Positions 1 to 7,610 of a stretch of 64,000 bases of DNA are shown one piece after another. Source of the stretch: Corynebacterium matruchotii (GTDB lineage Bacteria; Actinomycetota; Actinomycetes; Mycobacteriales; Mycobacteriaceae); contig NZ_CP050134.2 of assembly GCF_011612265.2 (NCBI RefSeq), positions 1,736,001-1,800,000 on the forward strand, written 5' to 3'. Below the pieces are notes generated by a model, which had not been told where the DNA came from, did not search any database, and saw only the letters and a list, made by a program, of their open reading frames with translations. The position numbers were made by a program, and so were the translations under genes. Position 1 is the stretch's first letter. Each line of letters starts with the position of its first letter.

Positions 1-310
1 CAATGCCCCACTGGTTGCCGATGCCGGCGGAAACACAGGCGGCCACCACCTCGACGAAAATAGCGGCGCCGGGCTTGCGGATGACCAGGCCACCGACGAC
101 GCCCCCGAGGAGCCACATGCCGGTGGCGATGCCGCCCAGGCCGGGGGTGACGGCGTTGGCGGCGGTGTACCAGGCGTAGCCCACGCTGTTCCACACCCAG
201 AAAATAAGGCCGATGGCGACCGCGAACACCGCGGCGATGATGATGTCGATGACTCGCCACGCCAGCAGTGGGCGGGCCGGATTGGAACTGATGGTATTGG
301 CCATGTTCAT
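1..310 (-). CDS. ykoE: YkoE-like thiamine ECF transporter S component (partial, 3' end outside window)
   Basis: The reading frame is open from an ATG at 310 to the window edge and gives about 103 residues of a hydrophobic protein beginning MNMANTISSNP. At least two membrane segments are visible, the first around residues 20-40 (IIIAAVFAVAIGLIFWVW). YkoE proteins are integral-membrane substrate-binding components of thiamine or thiamine-precursor (HMP) ECF importers; the match is by sequence feel plus the TPP riboswitch directly upstream on the same strand, which fits thiamine uptake. An ATG at 304 is an alternative start; the purine-rich GGAAGAAAGAG stretch before 310 can serve either. The C-terminal part and any ykoD/ykoC partner genes lie outside the window. 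Confidence 0.75.
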   Translation of the reverse strand, partial: MNMANTISSNPARPLLAWRVIDIIIAAVFAVAIGLIFWVWNSVGYAWYTAANAVTPGLGGIATGMWLLGGVVGGLVIRKPGAAIFVEVVAACVSAGIGNQWGI

Positions 311-320
311 GATCTCTTTC

Positions 321-412
321 TTCCTAGCGCCGGTATGACCCGGATCAGGTTCAACGATTCGACGCACCATGTTTTGCGTCATCTCAGCCCACCTACATCA
401 GGGGTGAACACT
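321..412 (-). promoter_or_regulatory. TPP (thi-box) riboswitch
   Basis: Read on the minus strand this leader contains the hallmark TPP aptamer strings GGGCTGAGATGA and GAACCTGATCCGGGTCATACC, in the right order, with a variable P3-type arm between them (GACGCAAAACATGGTGCGTC can pair). It ends about ten bases before the ykoE start, so TPP binding most likely controls translation initiation or early termination of the thiamine transporter gene. The identification rests on conserved core sequence, not on a covariance search. Confidence 0.95.
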
Positions 413-427
413 CGTGTATTTTTAAGC

Positions 428-456
428 AGAATATAAAACGAATCTGCGTAATGCAA
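428..456 (-). promoter_or_regulatory. Sigma-A-type promoter for the riboswitch-ykoE transcript
   Basis: On the minus strand a TTGCAT -35 box (451-456) and a TATTCT -10 box (428-433) are separated by exactly 17 bases. The predicted transcription start, near 421, lies just upstream of the TPP aptamer, which supports the assignment. Confidence 0.6.
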
Positions 457-571
457 GCCTTATCGGGGGTGGATCGCCGGGTGGCTCGTTTTTCGGCATG
501 CCCAGTTGACCACCGCCGGAGCCCTCGTGTCCGCCGCTACCCGAACCGCTATGCGAACGATACGTGACCGG

Positions 572-1459
572 TTAGTGAGCGACCGGATGGGCCTCGATGG
601 CCTCCACCACCAGCCGATGGAGCGGTGCCACCACCCCGGCGCGGCCGGCCATGCGGCAGATGGCCCCCACCTGGGCGTCTAATTCGTTGGGATTGCCGGC
701 CACAATGTCGCGTTGCATGGAGCTGGTGCTGGCGGGGTCCTGGATGTCGATGAACGCCATGGTGTCGGCCACAATGGTTGCGGGCAGTGCCACCTGGTTG
801 GCCTGAGCCACGTGGGCGGCCTCGGTGATGAGTGCACGCAAGCTGTCCCGGTAGGTGGTGCGGAGCACGCCGATGGGTTGGTTCATGAGGGCCCCGAGGG
901 CGCCGAAGGTGGTGACGAAGAGCGCCTTGGCCCACACGTCGGCGAGGATATCGTCCCGAATGGCCGGAGTGATAGGGGTTTTCGATAAGATTTCGGCGAG
1001 TTGGGCGGTAAGATCCCGGGTAGCTGGGTGGAGGCTGCCGAAGGTGAGGGTTTGAATATTACCGTCGTGGCAGGTAATTCCGGGGGCTAGTCTGGTGAGG
1101 AAGCTGCGTACGACACCCGGGATGACGTGTTCGGGCCCGTATTTTTCTACGGCCAGGTGTGGCATTTCCACGGAGTTTTGCGTGGTCAGGATGGTGGTTG
1201 TGGCGGGAAGTTCAGGCAGGTCTACGGGGCCTAGGGTTTTGGTGGCGAAAATGACGAGGTCGGCGTCGTCGGGGATGGTGTGGGCGACGTGGGCGTCGAT
1301 GCGCAGGGTACCATCGGGGCCACGTAATTCCATGGGTGATTGGCTGAGCCAATCAAATGTGGCGCCTCGGGCGATAAAGGTGACATCGGTGCCGGCTCGG
1401 GACAGGTGCACACCAAGCCAGGTTCCGACGGCCCCGGCACCGTATACTACAATCTTCAT
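572..1459 (-). CDS. Ketopantoate reductase family protein (2-dehydropantoate 2-reductase)
   Basis: 295 residues, the usual length for PanE/ApbA enzymes, which reduce 2-dehydropantoate to pantoate with NADPH in CoA biosynthesis. The N-terminus has the Rossmann glycine motif GAGAVG at residues 7-12; TQN near 93-95, Lys178 in ADVWAKAL and Glu259 in the SMQRDIVAGNPNELD segment match the cofactor Asn and catalytic Lys and Glu positions of the family. The Asn-rich sequence that usually follows the Lys is degenerate here, so this could be a paralogue acting on another 2-oxo acid rather than the main PanE. It is divergent from the DUF808 gene with only 27 bases between the two start codons, so each promoter must overlap the other gene or leader. 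Confidence 0.8.
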   Translation of the reverse strand: MKIVVYGAGAVGTWLGVHLSRAGTDVTFIARGATFDWLSQSPMELRGPDGTLRIDAHVAHTIPDDADLVIFATKTLGPVDLPELPATTTILTTQNSVEMPHLAVEKYGPEHVIPGVVRSFLTRLAPGITCHDGNIQTLTFGSLHPATRDLTAQLAEILSKTPITPAIRDDILADVWAKALFVTTFGALGALMNQPIGVLRTTYRDSLRALITEAAHVAQANQVALPATIVADTMAFIDIQDPASTSSMQRDIVAGNPNELDAQVGAICRMAGRAGVVAPLHRLVVEAIEAHPVAH

Positions 1460-1486
1460 AATTTCTACTGTAAGTGAGGTTTCATT

Positions 1487-2452
1487 ATGCCCAGTGGTCT
1501 TGCCGCATTGCTTGACGACGTGGCCCTGATTGCCAAAGCCGCCTCTGCCAGTGTTGATGATGTGGCTGCTGCCGCGGCCCGCACGTCGGCCAAGGCCGCC
1601 GGTGTGGTGATCGACGATACGGCCGTCACCCCACGGTTTGTGGCGGGTGTGACGCCGGCGCGGGAGTTGCCGATTATTTTCCGCATCGCCAAGGGCTCGG
1701 TGGTGAATAAGATCGCCATTATTTTGCCCATCTGTTTGTTATTGAATGCCTTGGCGCCGTGGGCGCTCACACCGCTGTTGATGTTAGGCGGCCTGTACCT
1801 GTCGTTTGAGGGTGCGGAGAAGGTGTGGGAGTTTTTCTCTGGTCATAATGAGGATGCGGAGGAAAAGGCCGCGGCGAAGGATGAGAATACGTTGGTGCGG
1901 GGTGCGATCACCACGGATTTAATTTTGTCCGCAGAGATCATGGTGATTTCGCTGAATGAGGTGGCCACCAAGAGTTTTTGGATGCAGCTTGTGGTGCTGA
2001 TCGTGGTGGCCTTTGTGGTGACTGCCATGGTGTATGGCGCGGTCGCGGTGTTGGTGAAGATGGATGATGTGGGGTTGAAGCTGTCCGCGGGGGAGAACGC
2101 GTTTCGAAAGAGGTTGGGCCATGGGTTGGTGACTGCCATGCCGAAGGTGCTGCACACGATTTCTATCATTGGCATGTTTGCCATGTTGTGGGTGGGGGGC
2201 CATATTCTGCTGGTGGGGGCTAATGAATTGGGGTGGTATGCCCCTTATGAGTTGGTGCACGGGTGGGCTCATCACGTGGCGCACCTGGGCGGGTTTGTGG
2301 AATGGCTGGTGGAAACGCTGTGTTCGCTGGTGATTGGCCTGGCCGTAGGGACGATCGTTGTGGTAGTGCTGCATTTCACGCCTCGCCGTAAGGCGAAAGC
2401 CCCCGAGGGTGCGCATGACGCCGAGGGGAAACCTGCGACCTCTGACGAATAG
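1487..2452 (+). CDS. DUF808 family (YedI-like) inner-membrane protein
   Basis: 321 residues with an N-terminal Ala-rich segment (LLDDVALIAKAASASVDDVA), then about six hydrophobic segments. The LYLSFEGAEKVWEF segment and the overall layout are typical of the DUF808/YedI family, whose function is unknown. The charged C-terminal tail (RRKAKAPEGAHDAEGK) is probably cytoplasmic. The start ATG follows GTGAGG at a suitable distance. It shares a 27-bp divergent start region with the ketopantoate reductase-like gene. Confidence 0.8.
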   Translation: MPSGLAALLDDVALIAKAASASVDDVAAAAARTSAKAAGVVIDDTAVTPRFVAGVTPARELPIIFRIAKGSVVNKIAIILPICLLLNALAPWALTPLLMLGGLYLSFEGAEKVWEFFSGHNEDAEEKAAAKDENTLVRGAITTDLILSAEIMVISLNEVATKSFWMQLVVLIVVAFVVTAMVYGAVAVLVKMDDVGLKLSAGENAFRKRLGHGLVTAMPKVLHTISIIGMFAMLWVGGHILLVGANELGWYAPYELVHGWAHHVAHLGGFVEWLVETLCSLVIGLAVGTIVVVVLHFTPRRKAKAPEGAHDAEGKPATSDE

Positions 2453-2629
2453 GCGGCAGGTATTTGTCAGGCGTCCACCCCCGCGGTGTTGTCGGGCAAC
2501 ATGGTCTGAGCTGCAAGGATCGCACGTCTGGGATTGGGGGGCGCAAGTTTTTAGCTACGGGAGTTTTACCGGACTTTCGCTGAATTAAGCTAAAAGGAGT
2601 AATGGCATAATCGGCGAAAGGGTAAGACT

Positions 2630-3400
2630 ATGATGCGGCCGGCGCGGCGACGATTCGGGAAGATAGTGACAACGCTGCTGCTTCTCCCCTATTTGAGTGG
2701 TTGTGCCATTCCGTTTGCCCAGCAGTTCACCACCGGCGCTGGGGGTGTGTCTCCTTCGACCACGGTTGCTGCTCCCACCGCCACGACTTCGGCTGATGAT
2801 GTGTCGGCCGGTGCGGCGGGGGGCTCGTCGAAAAGTTCGAAGAAGTCTAGTGCCGGCGGGGAGGAAGACGATGATCTTGTTGAGGATCCCAAATATTATT
2901 CTGCGTGCACGTTCCAGCACCGCAGCAAGGATGGGTTGCCGGAGGGGGAGAAAAAACCGGTTTCGGAGGCTGGTTCAGCCGATTATCCGGTGATGAAATT
3001 CCTGGGCTTGGCCCGCACAGTGCAGGGGGACACGTTTGTGTTCATCAAGTTCAAGCCGCCGATCACGAACTCCCGGGAGACAAGTTTTACTATTTATCCG
3101 AATCAGGAGCGTAAGGAGTTCATGCAGATTCGGGTGGCGCGGGATGCGGTTACGAGCACAACCTATGGGCGCGATAACCCGAACGACCTGTCCAATCGGG
3201 AGACCGGTAGCAAGGAAGCATATTTTGCTAGGGATCAGATTAACGATCCACGGTACAGCGGTAATGATGTGATTTTGGCGCGGATTGATAAGAAATATTC
3301 TCGCTCGTATCGGTTGGAGTCAGTGCTGACCATGGAGACCGATACGACGGTTTCGGAGTGTGCGTATAATCCCGACGATCCAAATAATAAGGCTTCGTAG
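2630..3400 (+). CDS. Secreted lipoprotein, unknown function
   Basis: 256 residues. The N-terminus is a clear type II signal peptide: basic residues 4-11, a leucine-rich core, and the lipobox LSGC with Cys25 as the lipidation site. A Ser/Thr/Ala/Gly-rich low-complexity linker (about 30-85) precedes a folded domain from about residue 90 with SADYPVMKFLGLARTVQGDT and a C-terminal VSECAYNP that could pair its Cys with the earlier YYSACTF Cys. I do not recognise the domain. It is probably anchored to the outer face of the cytoplasmic membrane. The initiator could be either of two adjacent ATGs (2630 or 2633). The next gene converges from the other strand 18 bases away. Confidence 0.7.
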   Translation: MMRPARRRFGKIVTTLLLLPYLSGCAIPFAQQFTTGAGGVSPSTTVAAPTATTSADDVSAGAAGGSSKSSKKSSAGGEEDDDLVEDPKYYSACTFQHRSKDGLPEGEKKPVSEAGSADYPVMKFLGLARTVQGDTFVFIKFKPPITNSRETSFTIYPNQERKEFMQIRVARDAVTSTTYGRDNPNDLSNRETGSKEAYFARDQINDPRYSGNDVILARIDKKYSRSYRLESVLTMETDTTVSECAYNPDDPNNKAS

Positions 3401-3418
3401 GGGCGGTATCGTGCGTGG

Positions 3419-3922
3419 CTATTGCAGGTTTTTGAAATAGCGGGCGACTGGCCACCGCTGATAGCCTGCCGCTTCGTAGGTGTGTCGGGCGGGTGCGTGC
3501 CCCGGGTCGCCGCCGGTTTCGACCATCATCATGGTCATGCCGGCTGCCCGGGCCCGGTCGTGGCTGTGGTCCATGAGGGCGTGGCCGATGCCGCGGCGTT
3601 GAAATTGTGGGTCGACGGCCAGAATATACACCTCACCCATGGAGTCTTCTGGGTGGATTCGGGTGCAGACCCAGCCCGCTAGCTGCGGGGTTTCCGAACC
3701 GTTCTGACCTTGCAGCATTGCCACATCCACGGTGTGTGGTTCGTTGTCGAGGATCTTCCCCAGGTCGCTCAGCTGCCGTTTCTGCCATTCCTCCGGGTAG
3801 AACGCACCATAAACGAAACCGGGCACTGCGGCTTTGAGCTGCGGAAACACCGGCTCCCAGGCGCGTAGCGCTAGGTCGAGGGCGGCCTGACGCATTGGTG
3901 GTTCGTAGGGGATAATGTTCAT
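3419..3922 (-). CDS. GNAT-family N-acetyltransferase
   Basis: 167 residues. Motif A of the GNAT fold is visible as VYILAVDPQFQRRGIGHALM (about 98-117), with the acetyl-CoA pyrophosphate loop QRRGIG at 108-113. The N-terminal half is a typical divergent acceptor-binding region, and AGYQRWPVARYF near the C-terminus matches the last strand of these enzymes. The substrate cannot be told from sequence. It converges on the lipoprotein gene and is probably monocistronic. Confidence 0.85.
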   Translation of the reverse strand: MNIIPYEPPMRQAALDLALRAWEPVFPQLKAAVPGFVYGAFYPEEWQKRQLSDLGKILDNEPHTVDVAMLQGQNGSETPQLAGWVCTRIHPEDSMGEVYILAVDPQFQRRGIGHALMDHSHDRARAAGMTMMMVETGGDPGHAPARHTYEAAGYQRWPVARYFKNLQ

Positions 3923-3946
3923 GTTGGTTGTTTCCGTTCTGTTTTT

Positions 3947-3957
3947 GCTTGTCGACG
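3947..3957 (+). repeat. Dispersed motif GCTTGTCGACG, copy 1
   Basis: An exact copy of the 11-base motif, followed by CGC and preceded by a run of five T. It lies in the upstream region of the minus-strand GNAT gene. Other exact copies are at 25119, 37171, 48970 and 52337. Confidence 0.7.
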
Positions 3958-4082
3958 CGCGACGCTAGCGATCATTGTCTAACGTATCGACTACCTTGTG
4001 CTTCTCGATCCGCAAAAGCGATCATGCGCCACAGTGATTCAATCCTATTTCCAGCAGCTGAATGAGCTTCCCTGTGAGTTCA

Positions 4083-4484
4083 TCATCGTATATATGGTTC
4101 AATAACGTATACCTTCATTCCTCGTAGCGACTCTAAATCGACTACTGGGTCCATTGCTGCGAATTTCCGCACATTCTTCTGAGTAAGACCAATAATAGGG
4201 TCCTCCCAATCAGGATTATCAAAATCCCTATCATTAACCCACAAAGCCAAAAACGGTATCTTTAACTCCAGGTCAAGCCACGCACCAGACTCCACCAAAT
4301 CATCCAAAAGTACCTCAGTAAAATAATCACGCATCCCTGGATACCGCCCCAACACTGCAGGTGGACGGGCTTCGTCAGCAACCCGCTGAAACAAACCTTT
4401 CGCCATGACCATCACCAACTGGATTCTCTGGAGGAAATTCTTTAGGTACCAGACTACCCATCTGGTAGCGCTTTCGAATGCCAT
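4083..4484 (-). CDS. Hypothetical protein
   Basis: 133 residues, no family recognised. It starts at an ATG with GAGGTGAACCGGA upstream as ribosome binding site. The sequence is acidic and aromatic-rich in its second half (LWVNDRDFDNPDWEDPIIGL) with no membrane segment or signal peptide, so a small soluble cytoplasmic protein is likely. It diverges from the unknown gene starting at 4596. Small acidic soluble proteins of this look are often immunity or antitoxin proteins, but nothing here proves that. Confidence 0.5.
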   Translation of the reverse strand: MAFESATRWVVWYLKNFLQRIQLVMVMAKGLFQRVADEARPPAVLGRYPGMRDYFTEVLLDDLVESGAWLDLELKIPFLALWVNDRDFDNPDWEDPIIGLTQKNVRKFAAMDPVVDLESLRGMKVYVIEPYIR

Positions 4485-4595
4485 TCCGGTTCACCTCTGG
4501 TCTCATGGCATATCCCATGGCCGTTCTCCCCCACCCGAACCTATAATAGGTACCACCTATCTTATGGCATTGACCCCGACGTTATTGGAGAACAT

Positions 4596-5756
4596 ATGGT
4601 TCCGGAATTAGTCCTTGCCGACCGCGTGCTTGCCCTGCATGACCAGTTGCTGACCGAGAAAGACATCCATGCGTTTCTTCTGGATACCGCCAAGTTTTTA
4701 GGGGGAAAACCGATAGAGATGTATGGTCCGGGGATCCGGTTTCGGTGGCTTATCGGCGACCGGATCATCGAAATGCGGGTGGGCATGCGAGGCGGCCAGC
4801 ACTTGCTCACGGTACGGTCGTTTGACCGTAAACTCATCATGGATACCTATGAGTATTCGTCGTTAAATCAGTGGCTGCCGGACCTATGCCCGCCGCTTTA
4901 CCTCTGGTCGGCATTGCTCGGCCCGGCACCAAAAAATGGTTGGTGGTGGCCGGGGTTTCCGGTGGTCACAACGTGGGATATTTTTGCGGTCACCATTGGC
5001 CGCATGCTGCAACACCTGCCGACCGATATTGCGCTAACCCCACCGAAATGGCGGGTTGGACTAGCCTACTTGTGGAATATTGGTGCGATCCCCTCCGGTT
5101 TTGGTGGAGTATGTGTGAGTGGTGAACGGGATGGTCTTGGTATTGATGCCGGTGCGGTCGGGATGAATCTGCTCATTCCCCGCACGCATTTGGATGCAGG
5201 GCTCGTGAACGTGACCGATGTGATCGCCGGCATGACACCCGGTCACTTGCTGTCGGGGGTGGAACATTTCGACGTTGAGGGGTTTGATTCGTGCCCCGTC
5301 ACACCTGGCTATGACGGTCCTCAGGCGACCGGGGTGCCGCGACCTGGCATCACCCTCGACGAATTGCGGGCAATTATTATGACGGAGGTTCCGCCCGCCA
5401 CGCCAGCACCATTGTCGCCCCTTGGCACTATGCCGCCCCAGATTGCGCTCACGATTCCGCAGGCCATCGACGCTATTGTCGACGCGGTCACTCACGAACG
5501 TTTCGAAACAATCCAGGTGTCAAAATCTCCCCAGGTAGGCGTCGACTCGCTCCAGGTCATCGACTACGCCCGGCAGCTTTGCGACGCCCTCACGGACCGA
5601 TTCGGCTTCCCAATCGGTTTGGCGGCCAGTAGCGACCACCACTTCATGCGCATCTTTCAGATTGGTGGCGTTGGGGTGCAGGTGACCAATGCCCGTGATG
5701 AGGTAGCGGTCGTTATTAACCAGCTTGATACCATCTTGAGGGAAACGTATTGCTAG
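4596..5756 (+). CDS. Hypothetical protein with two apparent domains
   Basis: 386 residues, no family I can name with confidence. An N-terminal block of about 250 residues is rich in Trp, Leu and Pro (segments near LYLWSALLGPAPKNGWWW and FAVTIGRMLQHLPTDIALTP) and lacks clear membrane helices. A Pro-rich linker (about 262-285) leads to a C-terminal block of about 100 residues with IPQAIDAIVDAVTHERF and YARQLCDALTDRFGFPIGL. The ATG is preceded by TTGGAG at good spacing. No signal peptide. It stands alone between divergent and convergent neighbours. Confidence 0.55.
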   Translation: MVPELVLADRVLALHDQLLTEKDIHAFLLDTAKFLGGKPIEMYGPGIRFRWLIGDRIIEMRVGMRGGQHLLTVRSFDRKLIMDTYEYSSLNQWLPDLCPPLYLWSALLGPAPKNGWWWPGFPVVTTWDIFAVTIGRMLQHLPTDIALTPPKWRVGLAYLWNIGAIPSGFGGVCVSGERDGLGIDAGAVGMNLLIPRTHLDAGLVNVTDVIAGMTPGHLLSGVEHFDVEGFDSCPVTPGYDGPQATGVPRPGITLDELRAIIMTEVPPATPAPLSPLGTMPPQIALTIPQAIDAIVDAVTHERFETIQVSKSPQVGVDSLQVIDYARQLCDALTDRFGFPIGLAASSDHHFMRIFQIGGVGVQVTNARDEVAVVINQLDTILRETYC

Positions 5757-5771
5757 CAAGCATAGAGGTGA

Positions 5772-6605
5772 TTAGCCATCCGATTCATCGAGTGCAAGAT
5801 AGTCCGCATCGGATACGGGTTCGCACCATTCGGTTGAGGTGCCGGTGCCTGGGATTTCGAACGCAAGGTGACTAAACCACGAATCGCTAGCAGCCCCATG
5901 CCAATGCTTCACGTTGGCGGGAATCTCCACGATATCCCCTGGTTTCAGGGCGCGGGGCGCTTCGCCCCACGCCTGATACCAACCTTGCCCACCCATACAG
6001 ATGAGAACCTGTCCACCACCGGATTCCGCATGGTGAATGTGCCAATTATTGCGGCATCCTGGTTCGAAAGTGACATTGAAAATAGTGATGGGATCCCCAT
6101 CATGCGACAACTTGTTGAGGTAGGATTTCCCGGTGAAATACTCGGCGTAGGCTTCGTTAAGCTCGCCAAGGCCGAAGAGACCGCCATATGATCCGGGGCC
6201 TACTTGCTCATTGCCAATGGTCTCGCTTTCTACTATGCGATCTCCGACGACCATACCAGCATCGGCGTCGGCAGCAATCCTACTGTCGTCAAAATACACG
6301 TCCTTGGCCATACGGAAAGCAGCCCACGCATTGGGCCAACCGGCGTAAAACGCCAGTTGGGTGAGGATTTCCACCATTTCTTCCCGGGTAACGCCGTTTT
6401 CCCGGGCGGCAGCTAAATGGTGTTGTAGTGACGTGTCGACGATTCCCTTCCCGATGAGGGCGCTAATCGTCACGATCGACCGCATTTTCGCCGACAGCTC
6501 GGCCTCCCGAGACCACACTTCGCCAAAGAGGACGTCGTCGTTCAGCGCCGCGAATTGTGGGGCAAATTCGCCCAGGATATTACGACCAGCGGTTTGCTTT
6601 GCCAT
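5772..6605 (-). CDS. Carboxymuconolactone decarboxylase-like and cupin fusion protein
   Basis: 277 residues with two domains. Residues about 10-105 form an alpha-helical carboxymuconolactone decarboxylase (CMD) domain (FGEVWSREAELSAKMRSIVT, then HHLAAARENGVTREEMVEI and AFYAGWPNAWAA); the AhpD-type CxxC is absent, so peroxidase activity is not suggested. Residues about 170-255 form a cupin barrel with metal-ligand candidates H189, H191, H192, H234 and H236 (NWHIHHAESGG and VKHWHG). Such fusions are widespread and usually annotated as oxidoreductase-like enzymes acting on small aromatic or lactone compounds; the substrate here is unknown. GGGAGAA precedes the ATG. The NAD(P)H oxidoreductase upstream on the same strand ends in its own terminator, so the two may be separately transcribed. 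Confidence 0.8.
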   Translation of the reverse strand: MAKQTAGRNILGEFAPQFAALNDDVLFGEVWSREAELSAKMRSIVTISALIGKGIVDTSLQHHLAAARENGVTREEMVEILTQLAFYAGWPNAWAAFRMAKDVYFDDSRIAADADAGMVVGDRIVESETIGNEQVGPGSYGGLFGLGELNEAYAEYFTGKSYLNKLSHDGDPITIFNVTFEPGCRNNWHIHHAESGGGQVLICMGGQGWYQAWGEAPRALKPGDIVEIPANVKHWHGAASDSWFSHLAFEIPGTGTSTEWCEPVSDADYLALDESDG

Positions 6606-6703
6606 GATTGTTCTCCCATCATAAAAAGTCAGCTTCTACGTTACACTGCTTTATGATGTGGGCGTATATGGCATAGCCGTCACGATGAACAACATTGAGA
6701 GAT

Positions 6704-6737
6704 ACAAAACCGCCGATCGTCGTGGCGCGATCGGCGG
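6704..6737 (-). terminator. Rho-independent terminator after the NAD(P)H oxidoreductase gene
   Basis: On the minus strand CGCCGATCG and CGATCGGCG form a nine-base stem followed by GTTTTG. It sits 29 bases after the stop codon of the oxidoreductase gene. Confidence 0.7.
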
Positions 6738-6765
6738 CGTTGAGGCTGGTTGTTGGCCTGGGCTG

Positions 6766-7296
6766 TTATGCGCTGATTTCGACCAATCGGGCGATGAGCC
6801 GGTCGCTGTGCTTGGCTGCCAGGTCCGCGTCGGTGAGCGCACCGTAGGAGTACACGGGTTCCTGCCATTCCATACCGGTGAGAGCTGCGGTTTCCTGGAA
6901 TGCCGGCATGAAGTCGGGCAAGTCGTGAGCCATCTTCTCGTGATAGACGTCCGCACCAGAACCTGCGGTGAAGGACAGCAGGAGTTTCTTACCGTGCAGG
7001 GCGGTACCACTGCTGCCATAGGCGAACCCGTATTCGAGGACGTCTTCGATCCACTTCTTCAACAGGGAGGGAACGTTATACCAGTAGATGGGGAATTGCA
7101 GAACAATGATATCGGCGTCGACCAGGGCTTCTTGTTCAGCCTTGGCATCGATGTTGAAGTCGGGGTACAGCTCGTCGAGACGGCGAACCTCAAGGATGTC
7201 ACCATTGAACTTGTCTTCGAGACTCTCCAAAATGGCAGCATTCATGTTGGACCGATCGAGATGCGGGTGACCGGAAATAACGAGAATCTTACTCAT
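6766..7296 (-). CDS. NAD(P)H-dependent flavin oxidoreductase (NQO/MdaB-like flavodoxin fold)
   Basis: 176 residues. The start MSKILVISGHPHLDRSN is the phosphate-binding loop of the NAD(P)H quinone oxidoreductase family, and FPIYWYNVPSLLKKW (68-82) with FTAGSGADVYH (about 109-119) are the other flavin-binding loops. These enzymes reduce quinones or similar acceptors by two electrons with FMN or FAD. The frame extends upstream to 7392, but the ATG at 7296 has AAGGA at a good distance and begins exactly where the family starts. Confidence 0.88.
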   Translation of the reverse strand: MSKILVISGHPHLDRSNMNAAILESLEDKFNGDILEVRRLDELYPDFNIDAKAEQEALVDADIIVLQFPIYWYNVPSLLKKWIEDVLEYGFAYGSSGTALHGKKLLLSFTAGSGADVYHEKMAHDLPDFMPAFQETAALTGMEWQEPVYSYGALTDADLAAKHSDRLIARLVEISA

Positions 7297-7610
7297 GCAT
7301 TTTTCCTTATATATCGATGTTTTCTGTAACCGGTAGTGCCAACGTGTCTGTCGTCGACACCACCATATGGTCAGGGCCACCCATGATAGCAATTTCTTCG
7401 GGTTGATGTGTGCACCATTCCGTAACCGGTTGGAGTCTTACACTTCCATGCCGGTGAACTAGACAACGCCTACGACCTACGTGTTTCATTCTCCGCTTGA
7501 CGACACCCTGGGTTTGATACGGCAGCCGCCACCTTCGGGCGCCGCAAAGCATGGCGATAATTATTGCGCGCAACCTACTAGTAAGCGCTGCTCAAGGGCA
7601 TTGTTTGCCG
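7297..7610. other. Intergenic region without a supported gene
   Basis: Lies between two minus-strand genes and presumably contains the promoter of the NAD(P)H oxidoreductase gene. An 88-codon minus-strand open frame at 7307-7573 has no convincing start signal or family signature. No repeat or RNA structure was seen. Confidence 0.5.
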